Shown here: positions 1 through 6,112 of the stretch, piece by piece
How the letters are laid out: each line of letters starts with the position of its first letter
How positions within the stretch are numbered: position 1 is the first letter of the stretch
From: Bacteroidota bacterium
Lineage (GTDB): Bacteria > Bacteroidota > Bacteroidia > JAADEI01
Assembly: GCA_015490475.1 (NCBI GenBank)
Contig: WFXT01000280.1
Coordinates: forward strand, 1-8,782
Length of the DNA stretch: 8,782 nt
Reading direction: 5' to 3'
The notes under the pieces: generated by a model
The model's input: the letters and a program-made list of their open reading frames with translations, nothing else
Database searches by the model: none
Told to the model about the DNA's origin: nothing
Position numbers and translations under genes: made by a program

Positions 1-1435
1 GTACATAACATACATGAGAACGGATTCTGTTCACCTGTCTGATGACGCTATCAAACAGGCAAAGCAGGTCATTGCAAATATGTTCGGTAAGGAATATAGT
101 TATCCACGTCAATTTCAAACCAGATCGCGAAATGCTCAGGAGGCACACGAAGCAATTAGACCAACAGACCTTTCAAGAACAGATATTCCGGGAACAGACG
201 TGGAGAAAAAACTGTACCGTTTGATATGGGCACGGACGATAGCCAGTCAGATGGCACCAGCTAGAATAAAGAGAACGACTCTTGTCATTGAAGGAAAAAA
301 AACACCGTATCCATTTAAAGCAAAAACAGATATTGTAGAATTTGAAGGGTTTCTGAAAGTGTATAAAACAGAAGATTCTGAAGAAGCAACAAAATTGCCA
401 GCCCTTCAAGAAAATCAATCGCTTTATCCTGTTTTAATTGAAGCAAGACAGGTTCGCTCTAAACCACCTTCCAGATATAGTGAGGCAACACTGGTAAGAG
501 AACTTGAAAAGAGGGGCATTGGCAGACCATCAACTTATGCACCCACAGTGGACACTATCATCAAACGTAAATATGTGGAAGTTAAAGACATTCCCGGACA
601 GTTAGTTGATACAGTGATTATGCAGGCAACACCTGATTCTTTCACTAAAAAAGTGATCAAAGAGCGCTATGGAGCAGAGAAGAGGAGACTGGTTCCAACA
701 CAACTGGCATTCGTGGTAACAGATTATCTGACAAAGCAATTTCCTGAAATCCTTGATTATGACTTTACAGCGCGAATGGAGGAGCAACTGGACGCTATTG
801 CAAGAGGAGAAGTTCACTGGAAGGATGTTTTAAAGGAATTTTATGATTCCTTTAGCAAGCAATTGGAAAGAGCATTTAACGACAATCAATTTACAGGACA
901 AAGGTTTCTTGGCAAAACGCCTGATGGACAGGATGTCTATGCCCGTCTCGGAAAATATGGACCGATAATACAGATTGGGGCACCGGGAGGAGGCAATGTA
1001 AGGTTTTTACCTTTGCCACCGCCATACAGAATTGATTCTGTTACCCTTGAAACCGCCCTAAAAATAGCACAACTACCAAAAGAATTAGGAAAAATTAATG
1101 ACAAACCAGTGCTACTAAAAGTGGGACCTTATGGATTTTATCTTGAATATGATGGTTCAACATATCCCATACGCAACCTTGATGACCCTCTGTCCGTCTC
1201 CATAAAAGAAGCACAACAAATAATTGCTCAACACAATGAAAAGGGACATAGAAAAGTGGTTAAACGATTTAAGGATGGCAGGAGTTATATCTATGTTCTC
1301 AAGGACAATGACGGAGCGACATATGTGGCTCGGGGCAAAAAACGTGTTCGTATCCCTGAAACAGTTAACGTTGAAAACCTGACCCTTGAGCAATGCAGAG
1401 AAATACTGAAAAAAGGCTCACAGAAAAGGAGTTAA
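1..1435 (+). CDS. topA: DNA topoisomerase I, C-terminal part (5' end outside window)
   Basis: This is a type IA topoisomerase, which relaxes negatively supercoiled DNA by single-strand passage. The reading frame is already open at base 2, and the first visible residues form the active-site motif ITYMRTDS. The Tyr codon at 11-13 is therefore the nucleophile that forms the 5'-phosphotyrosine link. The ATG at 14 is internal, and the true start with the TOPRIM domain lies upstream of the window. About 477 residues are visible. Counting from the ATG at 14, conserved blocks include QEAHEAIRPTD near residue 43, the SEATLVRELEKRGIGRPSTY block near 155-175, and the VPTQLAF...DYDFTARMEEQLD block near 226-262. 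After about residue 300 the protein carries two or three Toprim C-terminal repeats (LGKYGPIIQIG, VGPYGFYLEY and a more diverged third). It has no Cys4 zinc ribbons; the only cysteine is in LEQCREIL near the end. This architecture is usual in Bacteroidota. The next gene overlaps its last 43 bases. The family assignment is essentially certain. Confidence 0.97.
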   Translation, partial: YITYMRTDSVHLSDDAIKQAKQVIANMFGKEYSYPRQFQTRSRNAQEAHEAIRPTDLSRTDIPGTDVEKKLYRLIWARTIASQMAPARIKRTTLVIEGKKTPYPFKAKTDIVEFEGFLKVYKTEDSEEATKLPALQENQSLYPVLIEARQVRSKPPSRYSEATLVRELEKRGIGRPSTYAPTVDTIIKRKYVEVKDIPGQLVDTVIMQATPDSFTKKVIKERYGAEKRRLVPTQLAFVVTDYLTKQFPEILDYDFTARMEEQLDAIARGEVHWKDVLKEFYDSFSKQLERAFNDNQFTGQRFLGKTPDGQDVYARLGKYGPIIQIGAPGGGNVRFLPLPPPYRIDSVTLETALKIAQLPKELGKINDKPVLLKVGPYGFYLEYDGSTYPIRNLDDPLSVSIKEAQQIIAQHNEKGHRKVVKRFKDGRSYIYVLKDNDGATYVARGKKRVRIPETVNVENLTLEQCREILKKGSQKRS

Positions 1436-2286
1436 AAGCGGTTCTCAAACTGCTTGAGGACCCCGACCCTATGGTCTATGAGCACGTTAAAAACGTGATA
1501 TTATCGCAGGGAATGAATATTATTGGCGAACTGCAGTTGGTTAATCACATTAGCAATAGTGAATTGGCTCGCCATCGTTCCCAAGTGTTAATTAAACTTA
1601 TTGAATTTCAAAGCATATTGAACAGATTTCGTATGCATAAAAAAGAAGGAGATATATTCTTGCTTGAAATGTTTCTTGACTTACAGAAATGGATAGAGCC
1701 CAGATATGCCGACTTTGTCAACGAACGGTTTAAGCGATTGGAACGAATCATATGGCTTGAAACAAATGACTCGGACAGACCCCTTGATAAAATCAGGACT
1801 CTCAATAGGCTTTTCTTTGATATTTATTCCTACAAAGGCGTTCTTGACCCGGTTCACTGGAGAGCATATTTACCAGCCCACCTGCTCAGGTCATATCGCT
1901 CTTCGGCTACATTCCTGACATTGCTTTATCTTGCCCTGCTTGAAACAGTCGGAGTCCCCTTGAATTTGTTTTCTGCAGGAGAATACATAATCCTTGCGTA
2001 TTCAGGAAAGGATTACTTTAAAAGAGTGGACTACACCCATGTCCACTTTTTCATTGCTTTGATGGATGAAGCGGTTATCCTTGAGCCCGATGCCCTTCAG
2101 CAACTACTGAAAAAATATAAGGCGGGAACACTTGAAGAAATATTAACCCCCATGACTCTTCCAGAGGCAGTGGCTTTCTATATTTCCAATTTGCGAAAGG
2201 CTCTGGAAAAAGACCATAAAACGGTCTTTGCTAATGCTCTATCATCTCTGTATGACGAATTAATTACGTGGCAGGAAAATGCTTAA
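1393..2286 (+). CDS. SirB1-like (transglutaminase-fold) protein, divergent
   Basis: This is a 297-residue protein with no signal peptide and probably cytoplasmic. The N-terminal block (about 11-50, LEDPDPMVYEHVKNVILSQG) resembles the start of Bacteroidota SirB1/transglutaminase-like proteins, where a short helical repeat reads like DDPD..VY..V...L...G. Residues about 118-150 (ETNDSDRPLDKIRTLNRLFF followed by YSYKG) and 170-208 (SATFLTLLYLALLETVGVP, then SAGEYIILAY) fit the SirB1 core. The usual PGHF-like motif is replaced by AGEY, so this is a diverged member. The family's biochemical role is not established, so no reaction is assigned. The ATG at 1393 is chosen because the conserved N-terminal block starts only about ten residues later; the next in-frame ATG (1471) would cut into it. 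That start gives a 43-base overlap with topA and suggests co-transcription and translational coupling. Its TAA stop overlaps the convergent purS stop. Confidence 0.72.
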   Translation: MQRNTEKRLTEKELKAVLKLLEDPDPMVYEHVKNVILSQGMNIIGELQLVNHISNSELARHRSQVLIKLIEFQSILNRFRMHKKEGDIFLLEMFLDLQKWIEPRYADFVNERFKRLERIIWLETNDSDRPLDKIRTLNRLFFDIYSYKGVLDPVHWRAYLPAHLLRSYRSSATFLTLLYLALLETVGVPLNLFSAGEYIILAYSGKDYFKRVDYTHVHFFIALMDEAVILEPDALQQLLKKYKAGTLEEILTPMTLPEAVAFYISNLRKALEKDHKTVFANALSSLYDELITWQENA

Positions 2287-2546
2287 CCAATTTCTTCAAC
2301 AGAGATTCTGTATGTTTCAACAACAGGGTTGGCAAGTAACTTAGAACACATCTCTTCTGCCTTCTGTTTCGCTTCTGCCATGTTGTTTGCACACAGTTCA
2401 ATGTCAATGTGCTTACCAACTCGCACTTTTTCAACACCATTAAAGCCAATTTGGTTTAGTGCTTTATGGACAACGACACCCTGCGGGTCAAGTAACTCTG
2501 GCAAAAGCATTATGTCTATTCCCACCTTGAATTTTCGTTCCTTCAT
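2283..2546 (-). CDS. purS: Phosphoribosylformylglycinamidine synthase subunit PurS
   Basis: This is the small subunit of the three-part FGAM synthase (PurS, PurQ, small PurL). The enzyme converts FGAR, glutamine and ATP to FGAM in step four of de novo purine synthesis. PurS forms a dimer that bridges the glutaminase PurQ and the synthase PurL. The 87-residue length is typical. Diagnostic segments are LLDPQG (18-23), VRVGKHIDIEL (41-51) and EEMCSKLLANPVVETY (64-79). Neither purQ nor purL is in the window, so they must lie elsewhere. The start ATG overlaps the pssA stop as ATGA, which implies coupled translation, and there is no Shine-Dalgarno sequence. The stop codon at 2283-2285 overlaps the stop of the convergent SirB1-like gene within the bases TTAA. 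The presence of PurS implies the cell uses the short PurL rather than the long single-chain enzyme. Confidence 0.94.
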   Translation of the reverse strand: MKERKFKVGIDIMLLPELLDPQGVVVHKALNQIGFNGVEKVRVGKHIDIELCANNMAEAKQKAEEMCSKLLANPVVETYRISVEEIG

Positions 2547-3364
2547 GGCATTGTGATATGATATGCAAAACTAAGCAAGATGTACCATATCATGGTTATT
2601 GGAAATAAGAGCATTAAAGGAAGCCCTAAGATACTGAGTATAATCCCGCCAATTATTATGCCCGCAATCAGGGTAATTCTAAATATTCCTGTTCTGTTTT
2701 TAGGTGAGAATGTTCCTTTCAGGGAAAGCATTCTGATTTTGCTTATAGTGAGATATGTTATTACAGCAATAACCACAAACATTGCAGTAGGCGTAAAATA
2801 ATTAATTATTCCGGGAGTTAATAGCAGTGCAAAAGGTAAACTGGTAACGGTCAATGCGGAAGCGGGAGCAGGCAATCCATAAAAGTAATCCTTTATTTGA
2901 TTCTGGTCGTTAGCATTGAATCGGGCAAGTCGGTAGGCAATTCCAAGTGCATAGGCAAATGCTATAAAATATACCCATTCTGAAGAGGCAGAAACTTCCG
3001 CACCATGCTTGTATGATAGGGCAAGCAATCGGTATAAGATAAAAGAAGGAGCAACACCAAAAGTAACTACATCAGCCAGAGAATCAAGATGTTTACCAAT
3101 TTCGCTTTGTGCTTTAAGGAGTCTGGCAGTTAGTCCATCAGCGAAATCCAACAGTGCCCCGATAATTATGAAATATGCACCTGCTATTAGTTGAGACCAT
3201 AGAGTAGCAGTCGGTTTAACTTCAATGCGGAGGCGGACAATATCTTCAATAACCAATAGTTGGGCACTTTCTATGATATATACAATGCTCACAATACCAA
3301 GGAAAAGAGAAGTTAATGTTATGGCATTTGGAATAAATTTTACAATCTTAATGACCCACTTCAT
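2543..3364 (-). CDS. pssA: CDP-diacylglycerol-serine O-phosphatidyltransferase (phosphatidylserine synthase)
   Basis: This is an integral membrane enzyme that transfers a phosphatidyl group from CDP-diacylglycerol to L-serine, giving phosphatidylserine, the precursor of phosphatidylethanolamine. The 273-residue protein shows the complete CDP-alcohol phosphatidyltransferase motif with Asp73, Asp76, Gly77, Ala80, Arg81, Gly90, Asp94 and Asp98. Asp73, Asp76, Asp94 and Asp98 are the expected metal-binding and catalytic acids. ARFN (147-150) and FYGLPAPA (161-168) are the signature that separates serine transferases from phosphatidylglycerophosphate synthase. About eight hydrophobic segments are visible. 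Residues about 32-58, between the first hydrophobic helix and the one leading into the motif, form a polar insertion longer than I expect for this family. The start ATG overlaps the pepP stop (ATGA), and its own TGA overlaps the purS start in the same way. A phosphatidylserine decarboxylase gene is not in the window. Confidence 0.93.
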   Translation of the reverse strand: MKWVIKIVKFIPNAITLTSLFLGIVSIVYIIESAQLLVIEDIVRLRIEVKPTATLWSQLIAGAYFIIIGALLDFADGLTARLLKAQSEIGKHLDSLADVVTFGVAPSFILYRLLALSYKHGAEVSASSEWVYFIAFAYALGIAYRLARFNANDQNQIKDYFYGLPAPASALTVTSLPFALLLTPGIINYFTPTAMFVVIAVITYLTISKIRMLSLKGTFSPKNRTGIFRITLIAGIIIGGIILSILGLPLMLLFPITMIWYILLSFAYHITMP

Positions 3365-4656
3365 GAGTTAACCAAATCTTCTATCTCTTCCGGTTCTATG
3401 GGAATGTCTTCCATCAGGTCAATACATCCTGTTTCTGTAATCAGCAAATCATTTTCAAGTCTTACACCAATACCTTCTTCCCGTATGTATATCCCGGGTT
3501 CGCAGGTAATATAAGCACCGGGACGCAAAGGCTCATACCGATAGCCCTGCTCATGAACATCAAGCCCAATGAAATGCCCAAAACCGTGAGGAAAATACTT
3601 CCTTACAATAGGAAGGTATTCCTTAGGGTCATTTAATTTTCCTTTGTCCATTAAATTTAAGTCAACAAGGGAATAAGCAATCAGTTTTTGGGCTTCCTTC
3701 TGAATTTCTGCCATAGTCAAACCGGGCTTGATAAATTCTTTGAGTTCTTTCTGAACCTTCAAAACCGCCATATAAACATCTCTTTGTCGTTGTGAAAATC
3801 TGCCACTAACAGGCACCACTCGGGTCATGTCTGAGTTCCAATATAAGTATTGAACACCAAAGTCAAGGAGCAATAAATCTTCTCTGTTGAGCATTCTATT
3901 GTTGTCAACATAATGCAGTACTGTCGCATTGTGTCCACCGGCAACAATAGGAGGAAATGCGTTTCTGCCCCCCAGAGATATTATTTTGCCTGTAATAAAG
4001 CCTTCAACTTCTGCTTCTGTTTTAAATTCCTTGATGTTGGTTAATAGGTCCAGAAAAACCTTTTTAGTGATCTGAATGGCTTTTTTGATAAAGTTTATTT
4101 CTGCTTCTTGTTTTTCACTTCGCAATAGAGCCATAATAGGTGCTAATCGTTTGTATTCGTGAGCCGGGTATAATTCTCTGATCTGCCTTGCAAACAACCT
4201 GTCTGTATTGTCTCTGGATGGAACAAAACGTTCATTCTCATTAAGGTTCAGGAATACATATTGTGCATAGAACATAATTTGTTGTAGGGTCTGATAAAAT
4301 TCGCTTGTTGACAAAACATTCTTGATTCCACTTATTTGTTTTACTTCTTCTGAAGAAAATCCTTCCCCTTCCCATATTTTCTGTAATTCAGAAGGCTCGT
4401 CATAGAAAATTATCTCTCGCTTTGAAGCCTCGGGATAATCAGGACATAATATGACATATATATTGGGAATATCTAAACCTGTGAGATAGAAAATATTTCT
4501 GTCGGGTTCATATGGATCATAATGCATATCTGCAGTTGAAGGGGCAGGAACAGGATTGTGCAGAATAACAACAGACCTCGGTGGAAGATACTTATATAAC
4601 CGCTCACGGTTTTTAACTATGAACTCAGAAGGAACTTGCTTGATATCAAATTTCAC
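3361..4656 (-). CDS. pepP: Xaa-Pro aminopeptidase (aminopeptidase P, M24B)
   Basis: This is a cytoplasmic metallopeptidase that removes an N-terminal residue preceding proline. The 431-residue protein has an N-terminal aminopeptidase-P domain (about 5-150, including NIFYLTGLD at 54-62 and KIWEGEGFS at 93-101) followed by the pita-bread catalytic domain. By alignment with E. coli PepP, the five metal ligands are all present: Asp265 (LLDFG), Asp276 (SDMTR), His361 (HGFGHFIG), Glu386 (CEPGIYI) and Glu401 (RLEND). The second-shell histidines His248 (LHY) and His368 (DVHE) are also there, so the enzyme should be active. The start is a GTG at 4656-4654; no in-frame ATG, GTG or TTG occurs between the upstream stop and this codon. 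It begins 39 bases after rpmA, without a clear Shine-Dalgarno sequence or promoter. Its stop overlaps the pssA start as ATGA. The gene symbol follows the E. coli homologue. Confidence 0.94.
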   Translation of the reverse strand: MKFDIKQVPSEFIVKNRERLYKYLPPRSVVILHNPVPAPSTADMHYDPYEPDRNIFYLTGLDIPNIYVILCPDYPEASKREIIFYDEPSELQKIWEGEGFSSEEVKQISGIKNVLSTSEFYQTLQQIMFYAQYVFLNLNENERFVPSRDNTDRLFARQIRELYPAHEYKRLAPIMALLRSEKQEAEINFIKKAIQITKKVFLDLLTNIKEFKTEAEVEGFITGKIISLGGRNAFPPIVAGGHNATVLHYVDNNRMLNREDLLLLDFGVQYLYWNSDMTRVVPVSGRFSQRQRDVYMAVLKVQKELKEFIKPGLTMAEIQKEAQKLIAYSLVDLNLMDKGKLNDPKEYLPIVRKYFPHGFGHFIGLDVHEQGYRYEPLRPGAYITCEPGIYIREEGIGVRLENDLLITETGCIDLMEDIPIEPEEIEDLVNS

Positions 4657-4695
4657 CGCATAGCCGTTTGGTAAGTCTCTATGTAATAAGTAGCC

Positions 4696-4983
4696 TTAGT
4701 TCACCGATTTGGCTTGTTCGGCTTGATATTGCTCTATTGGAATGACTTCAACATATGTACGACCACGCCTTTTACGAAATCTCACAATCCCATCACGGAG
4801 GGCAAACAGAGTATCATCAGAGCCCCTACCTACACCGTCCCCGGGCCAAAATTTAGTACCACGTTGCCTTACAATAACATTGCCTGTCTTGGCAAATTGA
4901 CCACCATAAAGCTTCACACCCAATCGCTTGCTTATTGAATCACGACCATTACGCGAGCTACCAAGTCCCTTTTTATGTGCCAT
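4696..4983 (-). CDS. rpmA: 50S ribosomal protein L27
   Basis: L27 sits at the peptidyl-transferase centre of the large ribosomal subunit, where its N-terminal tail approaches the tRNA acceptor ends. The 95-residue protein starts directly with MAHKKGLGSSRNGRDS, without the cleavable N-terminal extension known from Firmicutes. It continues with LGVKLYGGQ (21-29), GNVIVRQRGTKF (34-45), PGDGVGRGSDDTLFAL (47-62) and DGIVRF (64-69). Two positions that are commonly histidine in L27 (KFHPG and DHTLFA) are Trp46 and Asp57 here. The last dozen residues form a polar tail beyond the conserved core. It follows rplU by 11 bases, the standard L21-L27 arrangement, and is followed by pepP after 39 bases. An AGG lies only 3 bases ahead of the ATG, too close to be a good Shine-Dalgarno sequence. 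Confidence 0.97.
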   Translation of the reverse strand: MAHKKGLGSSRNGRDSISKRLGVKLYGGQFAKTGNVIVRQRGTKFWPGDGVGRGSDDTLFALRDGIVRFRKRRGRTYVEVIPIEQYQAEQAKSVN

Positions 4984-4994
4984 AGCCTGCTTTT

Positions 4995-5309
4995 TTACTT
5001 GTTAATGCTTAAAATTTCAATGAGGGTGTAGGGTTGACGATGCCCGTGCAACACTTTGTAACGTTTTCTTCTTTTTTTCTTAAACACAAGGACTTTTTTG
5101 TCCTTAAAATGCTTTAACACACGGGCTTCAACCTCTACACCCTCAAGTACTGGTTTGCCGAATTCTACATTTCCAGAGTCGTCAACAAGCATTAAAACAT
5201 CTGAAAACTTAACTGTTGAACCCTCTTCTTCTTTTAAACGGGGCACAACAACCTTCCTTCCCGGCGTAACTTTATATTGGAACCCTTTAATTGACACTAC
5301 GGCTTCCAT
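4995..5309 (-). CDS. rplU: 50S ribosomal protein L21
   Basis: L21 binds 23S rRNA in the large subunit. The 104-residue length is usual. Recognisable parts are the N-terminal strand with FQYKV (10-14; commonly GKQYKV), the middle segment GNVEFGKPVLEGVEVEARVL (46-65) and the C-terminal signature VLVFKKKRRKRY...HGHRQPYTLIEI (73-99), which is rich in lysine and arginine. It is the first gene of the five-gene minus-strand unit, 11 bases ahead of rpmA. A Bacteroidota-type -7 box lies about 20 bases upstream of the ATG, so the leader of the main transcript should be short, roughly 15 bases. The start codon and first three codons form one arm of an inverted repeat with the region between rplU and tetR. 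This could affect translation of any transcript that enters from upstream. Confidence 0.96.
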   Translation of the reverse strand: MEAVVSIKGFQYKVTPGRKVVVPRLKEEEGSTVKFSDVLMLVDDSGNVEFGKPVLEGVEVEARVLKHFKDKKVLVFKKKRRKRYKVLHGHRQPYTLIEILSINK

Positions 5310-5361
5310 CCCCTTTACTTTACTTTTGCAAAGTTAATTCAAAAGGGAATAATGGAAGCCG
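5300..5361. repeat. Interrupted inverted repeat enclosing the rplU promoter and start codon
   Basis: Bases 5300-5309 (CGGCTTCCAT) are the exact reverse complement of 5352-5361 (ATGGAAGCCG). Just inside, 5311-5316 (CCCTTT) pairs with 5342-5347 (AAAGGG). The two blocks are in register, with an internal loop of 1 base against 4. Sixteen base pairs thus enclose a 25-base loop (5317-5341) that holds the rplU -7 box. The proximal arm contains the rplU ATG and its next two codons. RNA started at the rplU promoter would lack the distal arm, whereas read-through RNA from tetR could fold and hide the start codon. No U-run follows, so it does not look like an ordinary terminator. Confidence 0.6.
5329..5336 (-). 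promoter_or_regulatory. Bacteroidota -7 box (TAACTTTG) for rplU
   Basis: TAACTTTG on the minus strand matches the Bacteroidota consensus TAnnTTTG at every fixed position. It ends 19 bases before the rplU ATG, so transcription would start around 5322-5325 with a short leader. No convincing TTTG -33 element is found at the usual 19-21 base spacing. The assignment therefore rests on the -7 box and its position. Confidence 0.6.
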
Positions 5362-5378
5362 GTGCCCAAAAGGTTCCC

Positions 5379-6035
5379 TTATGAAAGGCTTGTTTCCCCT
5401 TTTCTAATAGCTTCAAGAATCTTTAAGTAGCGTTCTTTCCCCTTTTCTGTTAACATTCCTCGTGTGGTTACATCACTTATTTGCAAGTATGTGTCAGCAG
5501 GGGAGTCCCATTCACGCAAAAAGCGTCTGTCATAAACAAATTCAAATAGATGCATTCTGAACCGAGCAATGACAAGGTCATCAAGCTCTTTGCGATAAAG
5601 ACCTTCCTGTTTTCCTCTTTCAATGTTATCCAGTAACAATGGGAGAACTTTGTTGTTCAGAAATCTAATCACTGTGTCCCAGACAGCAGGATAGTGTTTT
5701 TGAAGCTCATCAACCGTAGTTAATGGCAGTTCCCTCAATAGGTTTACCACATTGACGTTCCATGCCATCAACTGGTCAAGGGCTGTTTCGCCATCTGCCG
5801 TCCTGAGTGTTTCGTATGTTTGTTCAAGTAATAGTTGAACAACTTCAGCGAGGAAAACCTCTTTGCTCTCAAAAATTTCGTAAAATGTCCTTTTTGAAAT
5901 TCCCTGTTTATTGCACAGTTCATCTACTTTGAAACGCAGTGGACCTTCTTTAATCACCATTGGGAGTCCCTTGGCGATGAGCTGTTCTCTCAGTTTGCTT
6001 CTGCTGGTGCGGGGTTTTCTTCCTCTTCTTGCCAT
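5379..6035 (-). CDS. TetR/AcrR family transcriptional regulator
   Basis: This is a DNA-binding repressor-type protein of 218 residues, normal for the family. The very basic N-terminus (ARRGRKPRTSRSKLR) leads into the TetR helix-turn-helix. The recognition region is KVDELCNKQGISKRTFYEIF (36-55), followed by the typical SKEVFLAEVV. The ligand-binding part contains KHYPAVWD (113-120) and IERGKQEGLYRKELDDLVIARFRMH (138-162). That pattern is common in Bacteroidota TetR proteins, many of which sit next to membrane transport genes. The ligand cannot be predicted. The ATG is preceded by a candidate operator and a -7 box, which points to autoregulation. It is divergent from the DUF4421-like gene, 77 bases away, and lies 69 bases upstream of rplU in the same direction with no clear terminator between them. 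Confidence 0.92.
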   Translation of the reverse strand: MARRGRKPRTSRSKLREQLIAKGLPMVIKEGPLRFKVDELCNKQGISKRTFYEIFESKEVFLAEVVQLLLEQTYETLRTADGETALDQLMAWNVNVVNLLRELPLTTVDELQKHYPAVWDTVIRFLNNKVLPLLLDNIERGKQEGLYRKELDDLVIARFRMHLFEFVYDRRFLREWDSPADTYLQISDVTTRGMLTEKGKERYLKILEAIRKGETSLS

Positions 6036-6039
6036 GGTT

Positions 6040-6053
6040 CCGTAATTTTACGG
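6040..6053. promoter_or_regulatory. Palindrome, candidate TetR operator
   Basis: CCGTAA-TT-TTACGG is a perfect palindrome with 6-base arms and a 2-base centre, five bases upstream of the tetR ATG. It covers the expected start of transcription from the adjacent -7 box, the usual place for an autorepressor to bind. TetR proteins bind such dyads as dimers. Binding is inferred, not shown. Confidence 0.5.
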
Positions 6054-6056
6054 TTA

Positions 6057-6064
6057 CAAAATTA
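6057..6064 (-). promoter_or_regulatory. Bacteroidota -7 box (TAATTTTG) for tetR
   Basis: TAATTTTG on the minus strand fits TAnnTTTG fully and would start RNA near 6050, about 15 bases before the tetR ATG. The -33 region about 19 bases further upstream reads GTTAG, a weak match. The predicted start falls inside the palindrome at 6040-6053. Confidence 0.5.
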
Positions 6065-6082
6065 AAGCATTTTCATTTACAC

Positions 6083-6093
6083 TAACGTAACGG
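6083..6093. repeat. Tandem TAACG repeat in the divergent intergenic region
   Basis: TAACGTAACGG contains two direct TAACG copies. Its end, TAACGG, differs by one base from the TTACGG arm of the palindrome at 6040-6053. It lies at the weak -33 position of the tetR promoter, so it may be a second, weaker regulator site. It could also be chance. Confidence 0.25.
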
Positions 6094-6112
6094 ACTAAAA
6101 AATAGTTTTAGT

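Larger units (their letters stand above)
2283..5309 (-). other. Probable operon rplU-rpmA-pepP-pssA-purS
   Basis: Five genes on the minus strand are packed with gaps of 11 and 39 bases and then two 4-base ATGA overlaps. No terminator-like hairpin is seen between them. The only good promoter match seen lies in front of rplU. The unit mixes ribosome, peptidase, phospholipid and purine functions, which suggests growth-rate coupling rather than a single pathway. Internal promoters cannot be ruled out from sequence alone, and the 39-base gap before pepP is the likeliest place for one. Confidence 0.7.

Noticed and set aside
14..16. ATG at 14 as the start of topoisomerase I
   Set aside because: The frame is open to base 2 and the codons before it spell ITY of the active-site motif, so this ATG is internal.
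2329..2556. Plus-strand open frame of 75 codons opposite purS
   Set aside because: The opposite strand holds a clear full-length PurS, and this translation has no recognisable features.
5363..5390. Possible terminator of tetR (AAGG-GAA-CCTT)
   Set aside because: A four-pair stem with a three-base loop and no uridine run is too weak to support.
6103..6110. TAGTTTTA as the -7 box of the DUF4421-like gene
   Set aside because: It misses the final G and ends two bases before the ATG, which would make the message leaderless or start inside the gene.
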